64,000 nt of DNA from Halobaculum rubrum. Its GTDB lineage: Archaea; Halobacteriota; Halobacteria; Halobacteriales; Haloferacaceae. Positions 45,743 through 55,270 of the stretch are shown here, in pieces (position 1 is the first letter of the stretch; each line of letters begins with the position of its first letter). Under the pieces are notes generated by a model. It was given only the letters and a program-made list of their open reading frames with translations. It did no database searches and was not told where the DNA came from. The DNA lies in assembly GCF_019880225.1 (NCBI RefSeq), contig NZ_CP082284.1:2790001-2854000 (forward strand). Direction: 5' to 3'. The position numbers and the translations under genes are program-made.

Positions 45743-45817
45743 TGCTCCGGCAGGGATTTGAACCCTGGTCATTGCCGTGAGAGGGCAATATGATTGGCCG
45801 GACTACACCACCGGAGC
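45743..45817 (-). tRNA. tRNA-Glu(CUC)
   Basis: Minus strand: acceptor GCTCCGG pairs with CCGGAGC, A73. Anticodon stem TTGCC/GGCAA around CTCTCAC with anticodon CTC. T arm CAGGG-TTCAAAT-CCCTG. Complete, 75 nt, no intron. Confidence 0.97.
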
Positions 45818-45920
45818 GCGGTGATGCACTACGTCTGTGCAACTCTGCGTATGCCTGTGGACTGTAAAACGGTGTCGGTTCGCCACCGCCGTGTGTGGGT
45901 TTGGCGTGCTGGCTGTCGGG

Positions 45921-47261
45921 TTAGACGGCGTCTCCGACGACGCCGGCGATCTCGTCCGCCAACGCGACCAGCCGTTCGTCCGCACCGAATCCCGTGGCGA
46001 CTTGCACGCCGACGGGGAGCCCGTCCACGTCGCCGGCGGGGAGACCGATCGTCGGGAGCCCGGCGTGCGTCCACGGGAGGTTCATCACCGGGTCCCCGGT
46101 GTCGTCGATCCCCTCGGGCGCGGGCCCGAGCGCGGCCGGCGCGATCCACGCGTCGATACCGTGGTCCTCTACCGTCGACGCGAGCGAGTCGCGCAGCGCG
46201 TCCCGCCCGCGTCGACCGCGGACGAGCGCCGACACCGGCGCGGACCGCCCGTCCTCGATCAGCTCGCGGGTCGCGTCGGCGTAGCGGTCGGCGTATCGGT
46301 CGTACCACTCCCCGTGTGCGAGCGCGGCTTCGGCGGCGACGAGCGTGTTGTGTCGATCGTTCACGTCGTCGATATCGGAAATCGCCTCGACACCGACGAG
46401 TTCATAGCCCGCGTCGGCAAGCGCGTCCAGCGCTTGTTCGAACGCCTCACGCCCTATATCGGACACTTGGTCGAGATACCGACCGCTCGGAACGCCGAGC
46501 GTCGGCTTGCCGGTTGGCCCCTGCCCGTCCCAGTCGTCCCAGCCGTCGAGAAGGACGGACGCCGCGAGGGCCGCGCCGGCGACGTCACGCGTGAAGGTGC
46601 CGACGTGATCGACCGACGCCGCTAACGGGATCACTCCGTCGGTCGGAACCCGACCGCGGGTGGGTTTGAACCCGACGACGCCGCAGAACGCCGCGGGTCG
46701 GATGACCGACCCGACGGTTTGTGTGCCGAGCGCGAGCGGAGTCGTTCCGCTCGCGACCGCGGCCGCGGATCCGCTCGACGACCCTCCGGGCGTGTGGTCG
46801 AGGTCGTGTGGATTTCGCGTCGGCGCGGGGGCGAAATACGCGAACTCCGTCGTGTGTGTCTTCCCAGCGACGGTCGCTCCCGCCGCGCGGAGCCGTCGGA
46901 CGGCGGTCGACTCCTGTCCGGCGAGCGCGTCCGGGGGAAGCTCGGAGCGCGCGCGCGTCGCCAGCCCGTCGACGTGGAAGATGTCTTTCACGCCGACTGG
47001 AACGCCGAACAACGGCGGCCGGTTCGTCCCGTCGCTCGCGTCGCTCTCCGACTCGGTTCGGGAATGTCGCGCGCGAAGGGCGTCCGTTTCGTCGGTCAGC
47101 CACGCGCGGGATTTCGCTCCGTCGACCCACGCCCGTATCTCCGGGTCGCGGGTTTCGATCCGATCGCAAAGCGTGTTCGCGTACGCCGTCGGGTCCCGAT
47201 CGCCGGTCCGGAACGCGGCGGCGAGCGGTGCGAGCGCCTCGCCGGTTCGATCGTTGTCCAT
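45921..47261 (-). CDS. Amidase-signature family hydrolase
   Basis: 446 residues. The Ser-cisSer-Lys triad is visible: K in V-G-V-K-D-I-F (about 93), cis-Ser in G-G-S-S-S-G-S-A-A-A (about 158-167) and nucleophile S in T-V-G-S-V-I-R-P (about 187). The loop near the nucleophile (G-T-Q-T-V-G-S) departs a little from the usual GTDTGGS. It hydrolyses an amide; it is not GatA, since this lineage uses GatDE as well as a possible GatABC set elsewhere and no partner is adjacent. Substrate unknown. Confidence 0.88.
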   Translation of the reverse strand: MDNDRTGEALAPLAAAFRTGDRDPTAYANTLCDRIETRDPEIRAWVDGAKSRAWLTDETDALRARHSRTESESDASDGTNRPPLFGVPVGVKDIFHVDGLATRARSELPPDALAGQESTAVRRLRAAGATVAGKTHTTEFAYFAPAPTRNPHDLDHTPGGSSSGSAAAVASGTTPLALGTQTVGSVIRPAAFCGVVGFKPTRGRVPTDGVIPLAASVDHVGTFTRDVAGAALAASVLLDGWDDWDGQGPTGKPTLGVPSGRYLDQVSDIGREAFEQALDALADAGYELVGVEAISDIDDVNDRHNTLVAAEAALAHGEWYDRYADRYADATRELIEDGRSAPVSALVRGRRGRDALRDSLASTVEDHGIDAWIAPAALGPAPEGIDDTGDPVMNLPWTHAGLPTIGLPAGDVDGLPVGVQVATGFGADERLVALADEIAGVVGDAV

Positions 47262-47362
47262 GTGAACGGATTCTGTGGGGCTCGGTAGTAGTTCTTCGGA
47301 GCCGGTTCCTCGATCGCCGCTCGCGTCTGGACCGCGAGCGGCGGCTTGACGATCGATCCGGA

Positions 47363-47518
47363 TCAGGTCCGCTTCGACCGGGCCTCGCGTACGTCAGCCC
47401 CGTCTCGAAGCTTGTCCTCGCAGTTCGGACACACGCGCACGGTCTCCCGTTCGCCGGGCGCGAACACCCGAACGTACCTCTCGGTTACGAATCCGCCACA
47501 GTTTGCACACTCCGGCAT
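47363..47518 (-). CDS. 51-residue zinc-ribbon protein (DUF7563-like)
   Basis: M-P-E-C-A-N-C-G-G-F-V-T-E-R-Y-V-R-V-F-A at the start, then C-P-N-C at 30-33, giving two CxxC pairs 23 residues apart for one zinc. The end is basic (E-A-R-S-K-R-T). I recognise a short haloarchaeal family with the same pattern, which I believe is DUF7563. It is too short for most gene finders. Function unknown; probably nucleic-acid or protein binding. Confidence 0.78.
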   Translation of the reverse strand: MPECANCGGFVTERYVRVFAPGERETVRVCPNCEDKLRDGADVREARSKRT

Positions 47519-47653
47519 CGAGCGGACCAATTCGTTTGATCGCTAAAAAGGCACCCCCGAATACGTCGTTCACCCGTCGGATACCGGATGCGACGGGGAT
47601 ACTCGACGACGATCGCAGAACCCCCGGCCGACATGGGGCGCCGCGGACGCCGG

Positions 47654-48802
47654 TTACGCGACGCGGTCGCCGCCGGCGAACACCGCGGCGGGGTCCTGCC
47701 ACGCGTCGGCGTCCGCGGCGGGGTTGTCGTCGAGGACGACCAGATCCGCCCGGTAGCTTTCGGCGACGCGACCGACGTCGTCGAGTCCACACAGCTCCGC
47801 GGCGGTGACGGTCGCGGCCTCCAGCGCAGCCTCGGGGCTCATGCCGAACTCGACCATGTACGCCAGCTCGTCGGCGATGTCGTCGAAGTGGTTGAACGGC
47901 GTACCGGCGTCGGTGCCCATCGCGATGTCGACGCCGGCGGCCTCGGCGTGCTCGAAGGAGGAGGCGAACGCCTCGCTGGCCTCGACAGCCTTGTCCATCG
48001 CCGATTCGGGGATCCCGGCGTCGGGGTTCTCGACGATGTTCTTCAGGGCGGCCGCGGTCGGGACCCAGTAGGTCCCCTCGGCGGCCATCGCCTCCGCCGC
48101 CTCCCGGTCCATGAACGTGCCGTGCTCGATGCTCGTGATGCCGGCGTCGACGGCGTTGAGCAGTCCCTCCTTCCCGTGGGCGTGTGCGGCCGTCGGGACG
48201 CCCTTGGCGCTCGCGGCGTCGACGAGCGCCGCCAGTTCCTCGGCGGTGAGCTCCGGCGCGCCGGTCTGGGCGCCCTCCGTGAGCACGCCGCCGGTCGCCA
48301 TGCACTTGATCACGTCCGCGCCGCGTTTGAGCTGTTCGCGGGCGGCCCTGCGGACCTCGTCGGGGCCGTCGGCCTCGCGGCCGAACCAGTGGCCGTGGCC
48401 GCCGGTCATCACGACGTTCTCCCCGCACGCGAGCACTCGCGGGCCGACGAGTCGCCCCTCGGCGACCGCGCGGCCGGCGTCGAGCGCCAGCGCCCCAGTG
48501 GCGCCCAGGTCGCGGACGGTGGTGACACCCGCCTCTACGGCCTTTCGGAGGTTCGCAGCGGCGATGTACGCGTGGTCGAAGTCGCTCTCGTTCTGGGCGG
48601 TCGCGACGTCCGGACGCCCGTCCATCATCAGGTGAACGTGCGAGTCGATCAGACCCGGCGAGACGAACTGGCCGCTCACGTCCGTCTCGGAGTCGCCGCG
48701 GCCGATGTCGCCGACGGCGACGATCTCGCCGTCCGCGATCGCCACGTCCGCCTCGCGGGCGCCGTCCGCGTCGACGACGGTCCCACCGTTGAGTACGTGC
48801 AT
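47654..48802 (-). CDS. Metal-dependent amidohydrolase (imidazolonepropionase/prolidase-like)
   Basis: 382 residues. The family metal motif H-V-H (S-H-V-H-L, about 55-59), K in V-I-K-C-M-A-T-G-G (about 163), H in H-A-H-G-K (about 205), H in I-E-H-G-T (about 225) and D in G-T-D-A-G-T (about 296) form the binuclear site. It probably hydrolyses a cyclic amide or dipeptide. The ATG at 48802 (M-H-V-L-N-G-G-T) is the family start; an ATG 15 nt upstream is in frame. Confidence 0.87.
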   Translation of the reverse strand: MHVLNGGTVVDADGAREADVAIADGEIVAVGDIGRGDSETDVSGQFVSPGLIDSHVHLMMDGRPDVATAQNESDFDHAYIAAANLRKAVEAGVTTVRDLGATGALALDAGRAVAEGRLVGPRVLACGENVVMTGGHGHWFGREADGPDEVRRAAREQLKRGADVIKCMATGGVLTEGAQTGAPELTAEELAALVDAASAKGVPTAAHAHGKEGLLNAVDAGITSIEHGTFMDREAAEAMAAEGTYWVPTAAALKNIVENPDAGIPESAMDKAVEASEAFASSFEHAEAAGVDIAMGTDAGTPFNHFDDIADELAYMVEFGMSPEAALEAATVTAAELCGLDDVGRVAESYRADLVVLDDNPAADADAWQDPAAVFAGGDRVA

Positions 48803-48954
48803 ACGGTTCCGTATCACGGAGAGCGCCTAAAGGCGGTGGTCCCGGCGGCCGAGGGGGAGTTCTCCGGCGGCGTTCGAGAGCGGAACCGTTCGGGACGCGC
48901 GCGGCCAGTCGAAAAACGGGGGATCGGCTCGCTCCTCGGGGCTCCGGCGGTCGG

Positions 48955-50286
48955 TTACGCCTTGAAGTCGATCGTGTCGAGCTGCTCGATGTTCCCCTCC
49001 ACGTCGGTGTTGAACGTGAAGTACTCGTAGCTGACGGCGGTCATGTCGCCGTTCTCGTCGAAGTCGACCGACGAGGACGCGCCGGAGTAGTACACCTGTT
49101 CGCCGTTGAGTGCGGCCCGCATCCCCTCCGCGAGGTTCTCCGGGGTGACCTCCATCCCGTCGTTCGGGTTGGCGACCGCGGTCATGTTCTCTTTGATCGC
49201 CTGGCCGTCGTTCTCGCCGGTGACGGCGTTGGCGAGCAGACAGACCGCGGAGGCGTCGTACGCCTGCGCGTTGAACGCGCCCGGAGCGCGGTCGTACTCC
49301 TCCTCGTACAGCGAGGTGAACGCCTCCTGGCCCGGACCGGTCGCCAGCGGCGCGGTGCCGTAGACGTTGGACATGTCGTAGCCGACCTCGTCCGGGAGCG
49401 TTGAGTCGCGCAGCCCGTCGGTCACCATGATGTCGGTGTCGTTGCCGTACTCCGCGTAGAAGTCGCGGAAGATCTGGATCCCCGAGGCAGGGTAGCCGAT
49501 CACGACCAGCAGGCTCGGCGAGTCGTTCATCGCCGAGGACAGCGGCGAGGAGTAGCTGGACTGCTCCTTCTCGAAGGCGATGGACTCCTGGACGCTCCCG
49601 GAGTGCTCCTCGGTGAAGGAGCTCGCGAACACCTCCGCCAGCTTCTGCCCGTAGTCGTTGTTGACGTACATGATCGACGCCGACGAGTCGCCGAGGTTGT
49701 TCGCGGCGACGTCGGCCATCACCTGCCCCTGCAGCGCGTCCGAGGGGGCCGTCCGGAAGATCAGTCCGTCGTCGTCGAGGTCGGTGACCGCCGGCGACGT
49801 CGACGAGGGGGAGACGCCGACCATCCCGTTGGGGATGAACACCTGTTGGGAGACCTGCAGGTTCACGCCCGAGGAGGCCGGTCCGCACACGGTCGGGTAG
49901 CCGGCGTTCGCGAGGCCGTTCGCCGCCTGAATCCCCGCCTGCGGGTCGGTCTGTGTGTCCTCGACCGTCTGGTCGAACTCCGCGGGGACGTCGCCCGCGG
50001 CCTCCAACTGCTTGACCGGAAGCGTGCCGCCGTCGCGGATCGGCCCGCCGAGCGACGCCAGATCGCCGGTGAGCGGCATCAGCACGGAGTGCTGGATCGT
50101 CCGCGCCGACCCGGAGTCGTCGGACGCCTCGGTGGTCTCCCCGCCGGCGTCGGTCTCCCCGCCGTCACCGCCGCCGTTGCCACCGTCGCCGCCCGAATCG
50201 TTCTGGGTGATACATCCCGCGAGTCCGACGACGCCTGCCGTTCCGGCGCCCTTCAGGACGTCACGGCGATCGATATTGCGTGCCAT
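48955..50286 (-). CDS. Branched-chain amino acid ABC transporter substrate-binding lipoprotein (orphan)
   Basis: 443 residues. The N terminus shows a Tat motif (D-R-R-D-V-L-K-G) and a lipobox (G-L-A-G-C, Cys 25), followed by a Gly/Asp/Thr-rich linker to about 60, then a type I periplasmic-binding fold of the LivK class (S-V-L-M-P-L-T-G-D-L-A, Y-V-N-N-D-Y-G). It is Tat-exported and tethered to the outer face of the membrane. No permease or ATPase gene is within the window, so it relies on components elsewhere. A TATAAA element is 27 nt before the ATG. Confidence 0.92.
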   Translation of the reverse strand: MARNIDRRDVLKGAGTAGVVGLAGCITQNDSGGDGGNGGGDGGETDAGGETTEASDDSGSARTIQHSVLMPLTGDLASLGGPIRDGGTLPVKQLEAAGDVPAEFDQTVEDTQTDPQAGIQAANGLANAGYPTVCGPASSGVNLQVSQQVFIPNGMVGVSPSSTSPAVTDLDDDGLIFRTAPSDALQGQVMADVAANNLGDSSASIMYVNNDYGQKLAEVFASSFTEEHSGSVQESIAFEKEQSSYSSPLSSAMNDSPSLLVVIGYPASGIQIFRDFYAEYGNDTDIMVTDGLRDSTLPDEVGYDMSNVYGTAPLATGPGQEAFTSLYEEEYDRAPGAFNAQAYDASAVCLLANAVTGENDGQAIKENMTAVANPNDGMEVTPENLAEGMRAALNGEQVYYSGASSSVDFDENGDMTAVSYEYFTFNTDVEGNIEQLDTIDFKA

Positions 50287-50307
50287 GTGAGAGCCAATGC
50301 CGTAGCA

Positions 50308-50319
50308 GTTTATAAATTT
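50308..50319 (-). promoter_or_regulatory. TATA box for the substrate-binding lipoprotein
   Basis: Minus strand AATTTATAAACT, centred 27 nt upstream of the ATG at 50286, giving a leaderless transcript. Confidence 0.6.
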
Positions 50320-50403
50320 GACCGAACGCGAGCGACACGCGGCGGTTCGTGTGAGACCGGCGGACCGACACGCCCAAGCCGTCCCGCGGGGGACGACTAT
50401 CAA

Positions 50404-51081
50404 ATGACGTACCCCTCGTTCGTCGTCGGCATCGCCGGGGGGACCGGCGCTGGAAAGACGACGGTCACCCGGCTGATCACCGAACGCGTCGCCGACTCGG
50501 TGACGCGGATCCCGGTCGACAACTACTACCGGGACCTCTCGCATCTCGATCTCGAGGAACGCGCGGAGGTGAACTACGACCACCCGGACGCCTTCGAGTG
50601 GTCGCTCCTTCGCGACCATCTCGAGACGCTGCTGTCGGGCAACAGCGTCGAGATGCCGCAGTACGACTTCGAGATCCACAACCGAAAGGGGGAGACGGAG
50701 ACCGTCGAGCCGACCGACGTGATCGTCGTCGAGGGGATCCTCGCGCTGTACGACGAGGATATCAACGACATGTTGGATCTCCGCCTGTACGTCGAGACCG
50801 ACGCGGACGTGCGCATCCTCCGGCGCATCGAGCGCGACGTGGTCGAACGCGGCCGCGACCTGGAGGGCGTGATCGAGCAGTACCTCTCGACGGTGAAGCC
50901 GATGCACGAGCAGTTCATCGAACCCACGAAGAAGCACGCCGACCTGATCATCCCCGAGGGGGCCAACCGGATGGCGATCAATCTGCTCGAGGAGAAGCTC
51001 CAAAACGAGGTCGAGGGCGAGGGGACGCGCACGTGGGAGCGCGAGGACTTCGAGCGCGAGATCGGCGGACGAACGCGCTGA
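50404..51081 (+). CDS. udk: Uridine kinase
   Basis: 225 residues. Walker A G-G-T-G-A-G-K-T-T (about 11-19), D-N-Y-Y-R-D-L (about 39, substrate), N-Y-D-H-P-D-A-F (about 58) and R-D-V-V-E-R-G-R-D (about 145) are the udk landmarks. It phosphorylates uridine and cytidine in salvage. The tail is charged and ends G-G-R-T-R. Independent of its neighbours. Confidence 0.93.
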   Translation: MTYPSFVVGIAGGTGAGKTTVTRLITERVADSVTRIPVDNYYRDLSHLDLEERAEVNYDHPDAFEWSLLRDHLETLLSGNSVEMPQYDFEIHNRKGETETVEPTDVIVVEGILALYDEDINDMLDLRLYVETDADVRILRRIERDVVERGRDLEGVIEQYLSTVKPMHEQFIEPTKKHADLIIPEGANRMAINLLEEKLQNEVEGEGTRTWEREDFEREIGGRTR

Positions 51082-51129
51082 ACGCGCGGGCGGCGAGATC
51101 CGACCCCGGCGAGCCGCCCTGTCGGCTCG

Positions 51130-51200
51130 ATCGGCGTCCGCGCGACGGCCGGCCGGGATCGATCGGACGCCCCCGATCGGCCGGGATCGATCGGCGGGCT
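51130..51200. repeat. Short direct repeats after udk
   Basis: CGGCCGGGATCGATCGG occurs twice (about 51149 and 51178) between the udk stop and the DUF5785 stop. It could form alternative hairpins in the 3' end of the udk message. Confidence 0.6.
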
Positions 51201-51261
51201 ACGCGATGGCTCGGTCGGACGCTCGACGAGAAACCGCTGCGATCGGTCGACTCGACGCGGG

Positions 51262-51591
51262 CTACCCGCGGGTACGGGTGAACGCGTCGGCGCCCTCGTA
51301 CGTCCAGAGGTCGTTGGCGCGCATCGTCTCGCCGACGGCCTTGTGGAAGGCGACGATGTCCTCGAACTCCGTGTCGTCGTCGATATCTTGGAAGACGTCG
51401 TCGACGGAGACGACGGTGTCCGCGTCGAGCCGCACCGGATGGTCGGCGAACTCCTCGCGGTAGTCGCCCGCGCGCAGCGGGAAGTCGTCCTCCTCGTCGA
51501 CCTTCTTCACTAGCACCGCGTGCCCGTACTTTCGGCGCCCCTCGCTTCCCTGTTCGCCGTCGGGGTCGTGGGGCCAATCGTGCGCACTCAT
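51262..51591 (-). CDS. DUF5785 haloarchaeal protein
   Basis: 109 residues. The pattern D-W-P-H-D-P-D-G-E-Q-G-S-E-G and then K-K-V-D-E-E-D-D-F-P-L, with A-F-H-K-A-V-G near the end, is the family I know as DUF5785. Function unknown. A single-domain acidic protein. Confidence 0.82.
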   Translation of the reverse strand: MSAHDWPHDPDGEQGSEGRRKYGHAVLVKKVDEEDDFPLRAGDYREEFADHPVRLDADTVVSVDDVFQDIDDDTEFEDIVAFHKAVGETMRANDLWTYEGADAFTRTRG

Positions 51592-51714
51592 TACACGGCG
51601 GTAGTCGCGGGGGGCGATTAGTCGTTTCGTTCCCCGCACCGCTCCTCGGTGGGCGCCGGTCCCGAAGCAGTCCGTGGCGATCCCACGGCGGTCCGTGCCG
51701 ACACCGACGCGTAC

Positions 51715-53049
51715 ATGGCGTCGGAGCAGTCTCGTTCGCGTGTGAACCGGAACGACAGATCGATCGTCGGGCTCACGATGCTGGCCCACGGGATGGTCCA
51801 CACCTACGAGCTGTCCATCCCGATCTTCATCCCCATCTGGCTGGCGGAGTTCGACGTCGTGGCGCTGGGCCCGGTCGAGGTCGCGGTCACCTCCGCGACG
51901 CTCGGCCTGCTGGTGACGGTCGGATACGGCCTGTTCGGCCTGGGCGCGCTCCCGGGCGGCGTGCTCGTCGACCGCGTGGGATCGAGCCGTCTCATCACCG
52001 CCTGTCTCGTCGGGATGGCGGCCGCGTTCGTTTTGCTCGGGGCCGCGCCCGGACTCGTGGCGATAACCCTCGCGATGGTCGTGTGGGGCGTCTCCGCGTC
52101 GGTGTATCACCCCGCGGGGCTGGCGCTGCTCTCGAAGGGCGTCGAGGAGCGCGGCACCGGCTTCGCGTACCACGGCATCGCAGGCAACCTCGGGATCGGT
52201 CTCGGGCCGCTGCTCACGACGCTCCTGCTGTTGGTCCTCGACTGGCAGACGGTCGCCGTGATCCTCGCGGCGCCGGCGCTGTTGGCGGCGCTGTACGCGG
52301 TCCGCGCGAGCTTCGACGAGACCGCGGCCGTCGAGACCGCCGCCGACGGCGGCGAGGACGCGGGCGACTCGAAGGCCGACGCCGGCGTCGAGTCGCTCAC
52401 GGAGTTCGTCGCCGAGTCGCGCGTGTTGTTCTCGGGGGGATTCGCGCTCGTGTTCCTCGTCGTGATGATGTCCGGGCTGTACTACCGCGGCGTGCTCACG
52501 TTCATGCCGGAACTGCTCGACGGCCTCCCCGGATTCGAGCCGGTGGTCGTCGGGTCGCTGTTGCCCGGCGGGATCGCCGACTCCCTCGGCGGGCTCGTGG
52601 CTCGGGAGGTGTCGCCCGCGAACTACGTCTACTCCGGGCTGCTCATGATCGGCGTCGTCGGCCAGTACGTCGGCGGGAAGCTCACCGACCGCATCCCCGT
52701 CGAGCGCGGCATCGCGCTCAGCTTCGGGCTGCTCGGCGTGCTGGCGCTGTTGTTCCTCCCGGTCGCGAACCTCGGGTTCGGTCCGTTCCTCGTGTTCGGG
52801 GCCGTGCTCGGGATGGCGCTGTTCGTGGTGCAGCCGTTCTATCAGGCGACCGTCGCCGAGTACACCCCCGCGGGCACCCGCGGGCTGTCGTACGGCTACA
52901 CCTACCTCGGCGTCTTCGGCGTCGGCGCGCTCGGCGGCGCCGTCGCCGGCACCGTGTTGACCTACGCGAACCCGCCGACGCTGTTCGGCGTGCTCGCTGG
53001 CTTCGGGTTCGTCGCGTCCGCGACGGGCGTGGTGCTGGCCCGGAGGTAG
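51715..53049 (+). CDS. Major facilitator superfamily transporter
   Basis: 444 residues with twelve hydrophobic segments in two halves. The cytoplasmic loop G-V-L-V-D-R-V-G-S-S-R (helix 2-3) is the MFS D-R-x-G motif; a hydrophilic acidic loop (about 203-235) separates the halves. Substrate unknown. The ATG at 51715 (M-A-S-E-Q-S-R) gives a sensible short cytoplasmic tail; an ATG at 51649 is possible. Confidence 0.88.
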   Translation: MASEQSRSRVNRNDRSIVGLTMLAHGMVHTYELSIPIFIPIWLAEFDVVALGPVEVAVTSATLGLLVTVGYGLFGLGALPGGVLVDRVGSSRLITACLVGMAAAFVLLGAAPGLVAITLAMVVWGVSASVYHPAGLALLSKGVEERGTGFAYHGIAGNLGIGLGPLLTTLLLLVLDWQTVAVILAAPALLAALYAVRASFDETAAVETAADGGEDAGDSKADAGVESLTEFVAESRVLFSGGFALVFLVVMMSGLYYRGVLTFMPELLDGLPGFEPVVVGSLLPGGIADSLGGLVAREVSPANYVYSGLLMIGVVGQYVGGKLTDRIPVERGIALSFGLLGVLALLFLPVANLGFGPFLVFGAVLGMALFVVQPFYQATVAEYTPAGTRGLSYGYTYLGVFGVGALGGAVAGTVLTYANPPTLFGVLAGFGFVASATGVVLARR

Positions 53050-53153
53050 GCGCGGGAGGGCCGCGGCGACGCGACCACTTCCGACGGGCGGACCGGGGCG
53101 ATGCGCGTCCCGCAACGCCCAAACATCCGCCCGGAGTATACGTAGCCAATCAG

Positions 53154-55268
53154 ATGGACCCGAAAACCGAGATGACGAGCGTCGACCTCGCGGCCCTCGC
53201 CGGGGAGCTCTCCCGGTACGAGGGAGCGAAGGTGGACAAGGTCTACCTCTACGGCGACGATCTCGTCCGCTTCAAGCTCCGCGACTACGACCGCGGGCGG
53301 GTCGAGCTCCTCGTCGAGACGGGCGACGTGAAGCGGTGTCACGTCGCCGATCCCGCGAACGTCCCGGACGCGCCCGGCCGCCCGCCGGAGTTCGCCAAGA
53401 CCCTCCGCTCGCGGCTGGCGGGCGGCGAGATCGTGGACGTGGCGCAGTACGAGTTCGACCGCATCCTCACGTTCGACTTCGAGCGGCCCGACGCGAACAC
53501 GCGCGTCGTCGCCGAACTGTTCGGCGAGGGGAACGTCGCCGTCCTCGACGAGACCGGCGAGGTCCAGCGCAGTCTGGAGACGGTCCGGCTCAAGTCGCGG
53601 ACCGTCGCGCCCGGCAGCCAGTACGAGTACCCGCAGTCGCGGATCAACCCCTTCGACGTGCGCTACGAGGTGCTCGAGGCCCGGATGGAGGAGTCCGACA
53701 CCGACGTCGTCCGTACGCTCGCCACGCAGCTCAACATGGGCGGCCTCTACGCCGAGGAGTTCTGTACCCGCGCGGGCGTCGAGAAGACGCTCGATATCGC
53801 CGACGCCGGCGAGGAGCAGTACCGCGCGATCTACGACGTGATCCAGCGCATGGGCGAGCGCCTCCGCTCCGGGGGTCTCGACCCTCGCCTGTATCTGGAG
53901 GACGACGCCGTCGTCGACGTGACCCCGTTCCCGCTGGAGGAGCGGGAGGGCATGGAGGCGGAGGCGTACGACGACTTCAACGCGGCGCTGGACGAGTACT
54001 TCTACCGGCTCGATCTCACCGAGGACGAGGAGGTCGACGACGCCCCCGACTTCGAGGCGGAGATCGCCAAGAAGCAGCGCATCATCGACCAACAGGAGGG
54101 CGCGATCGACGACTTCGACGAGCGCGCGGCCGCCGAGCGCGAGAAGGCGGAGGCCGTGTACGCCAACTACGACCTCGTCGCGGACGTGCTCTCGACGATC
54201 CAGTCCGCCCGCGAGGAGGGGCGAGGCTGGGCGGAGATCGACGAGACGTTCCTCGAGGGCGCCGACCGCGGCATCCCCGAGGCGGAGGCCGTCCGCGGCG
54301 TCGACGGCTCGGAGGGGACCGTCGACGTCGACCTCGACGGCACGGTCGTCACCCTCGACGCCGGCACCGGGCCGGAGAAGAACGCCGACCGGCTGTACAC
54401 GGAGGCCAAGCGGATCGAGGAGAAGAAGGAGGGCGCGCTCGCGGCGATCGAGAACACCCGCGAGGAGCTGGAGGCCGTGAAACAGCGCAAGGAACAGTGG
54501 GAGCGCGACGACGGCGACGACGGCGACGCCGCCGACGATGGCGACGGCGACGAAGACGTCGACGAGCACGCGGATGTCGACTGGCTCACCCGCCAGTCGA
54601 TCCCCGTCAGACAGCAGGACTACTGGTACGACCGCTTCCGGTGGTTCGAGACCAGCGACGGGTTCCTCGTCATCGGCGGGCGCAACGCCGACCAGAACGA
54701 GGAACTCGTGAAGAACTACATGGAGGGCCGGGACCTGTTCTGTCACGCGCAGGCCCACGGCGGCCCGGTCACGCTGATCAAGGCGACCGACCCCTCGGAG
54801 GCCGCCCGCGACGTGACGATCCCCGAGCAGTCACGGAAGGAGGCCGCCCAGTTCGCCGTCTCGTACTCCTCGGTGTGGAAGGACGGCCGCGGCGCCGGCG
54901 ACGCGTACGTCGTCACCCCGGACCAGGTGTCGAAGACGCCCGAGTCGGGCGAGTACATCGAGAAGGGAGGGTTCGTGATCCGCGGGGAGCGCGACTACTA
55001 CCGCGACATGCCCGCGGAGGTCGCGGTGGGCGTACAGGTCGAACCCGAGACGCGGGTGATCGGCGGCCCGCCGAGCGCGGTCGAGCCGCGCGCGGAGACG
55101 ACGATCCGGGTCACGCCCGGACGATACGCCCAGAACGACGCCGCGATGAAGTGCTACCGACGACTCAAGGAGCGGTTCGCGGACGAGGGCTTCGTCCGCA
55201 AGGTCGCCTCCGCCGACCTGATCCAGGAGTTCCTCCCCCCGGGCGAGAGCGACCTGCTCGGGGAGTAA
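53154..55268 (+). CDS. rqcH: Ribosome quality-control protein RqcH/NEMF homologue (NFACT)
   Basis: 704 residues. The NFACT-N part begins M-T-S-V-D-L-A-A-L-A-G-E-L and includes Y-P-Q-S-R-I-N-P-F; a helix-hairpin-helix region follows near 190-230, then a coiled-coil (about 300-345 and 405-450). An acidic linker of repeated D-D-G-D (about 452-475) separates it from the NFACT-R domain (Y-D-R-F-R-W-F, G-G-R-N-A-D-Q-N-E, near 490-520). It binds stalled large subunits with peptidyl-tRNA; the bacterial homologue adds an alanine tail. Nearby pelA acts in the same rescue. Confidence 0.93.
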   Translation: MDPKTEMTSVDLAALAGELSRYEGAKVDKVYLYGDDLVRFKLRDYDRGRVELLVETGDVKRCHVADPANVPDAPGRPPEFAKTLRSRLAGGEIVDVAQYEFDRILTFDFERPDANTRVVAELFGEGNVAVLDETGEVQRSLETVRLKSRTVAPGSQYEYPQSRINPFDVRYEVLEARMEESDTDVVRTLATQLNMGGLYAEEFCTRAGVEKTLDIADAGEEQYRAIYDVIQRMGERLRSGGLDPRLYLEDDAVVDVTPFPLEEREGMEAEAYDDFNAALDEYFYRLDLTEDEEVDDAPDFEAEIAKKQRIIDQQEGAIDDFDERAAAEREKAEAVYANYDLVADVLSTIQSAREEGRGWAEIDETFLEGADRGIPEAEAVRGVDGSEGTVDVDLDGTVVTLDAGTGPEKNADRLYTEAKRIEEKKEGALAAIENTREELEAVKQRKEQWERDDGDDGDAADDGDGDEDVDEHADVDWLTRQSIPVRQQDYWYDRFRWFETSDGFLVIGGRNADQNEELVKNYMEGRDLFCHAQAHGGPVTLIKATDPSEAARDVTIPEQSRKEAAQFAVSYSSVWKDGRGAGDAYVVTPDQVSKTPESGEYIEKGGFVIRGERDYYRDMPAEVAVGVQVEPETRVIGGPPSAVEPRAETTIRVTPGRYAQNDAAMKCYRRLKERFADEGFVRKVASADLIQEFLPPGESDLLGE

Positions 55269-55270
55269 GC

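Noticed and set aside
49603-50403. Upstream extension of the uridine kinase frame
   Set aside because: It runs antisense through the substrate-binding lipoprotein gene; Udk begins at M-T-Y-P-S-F directly before the P-loop.
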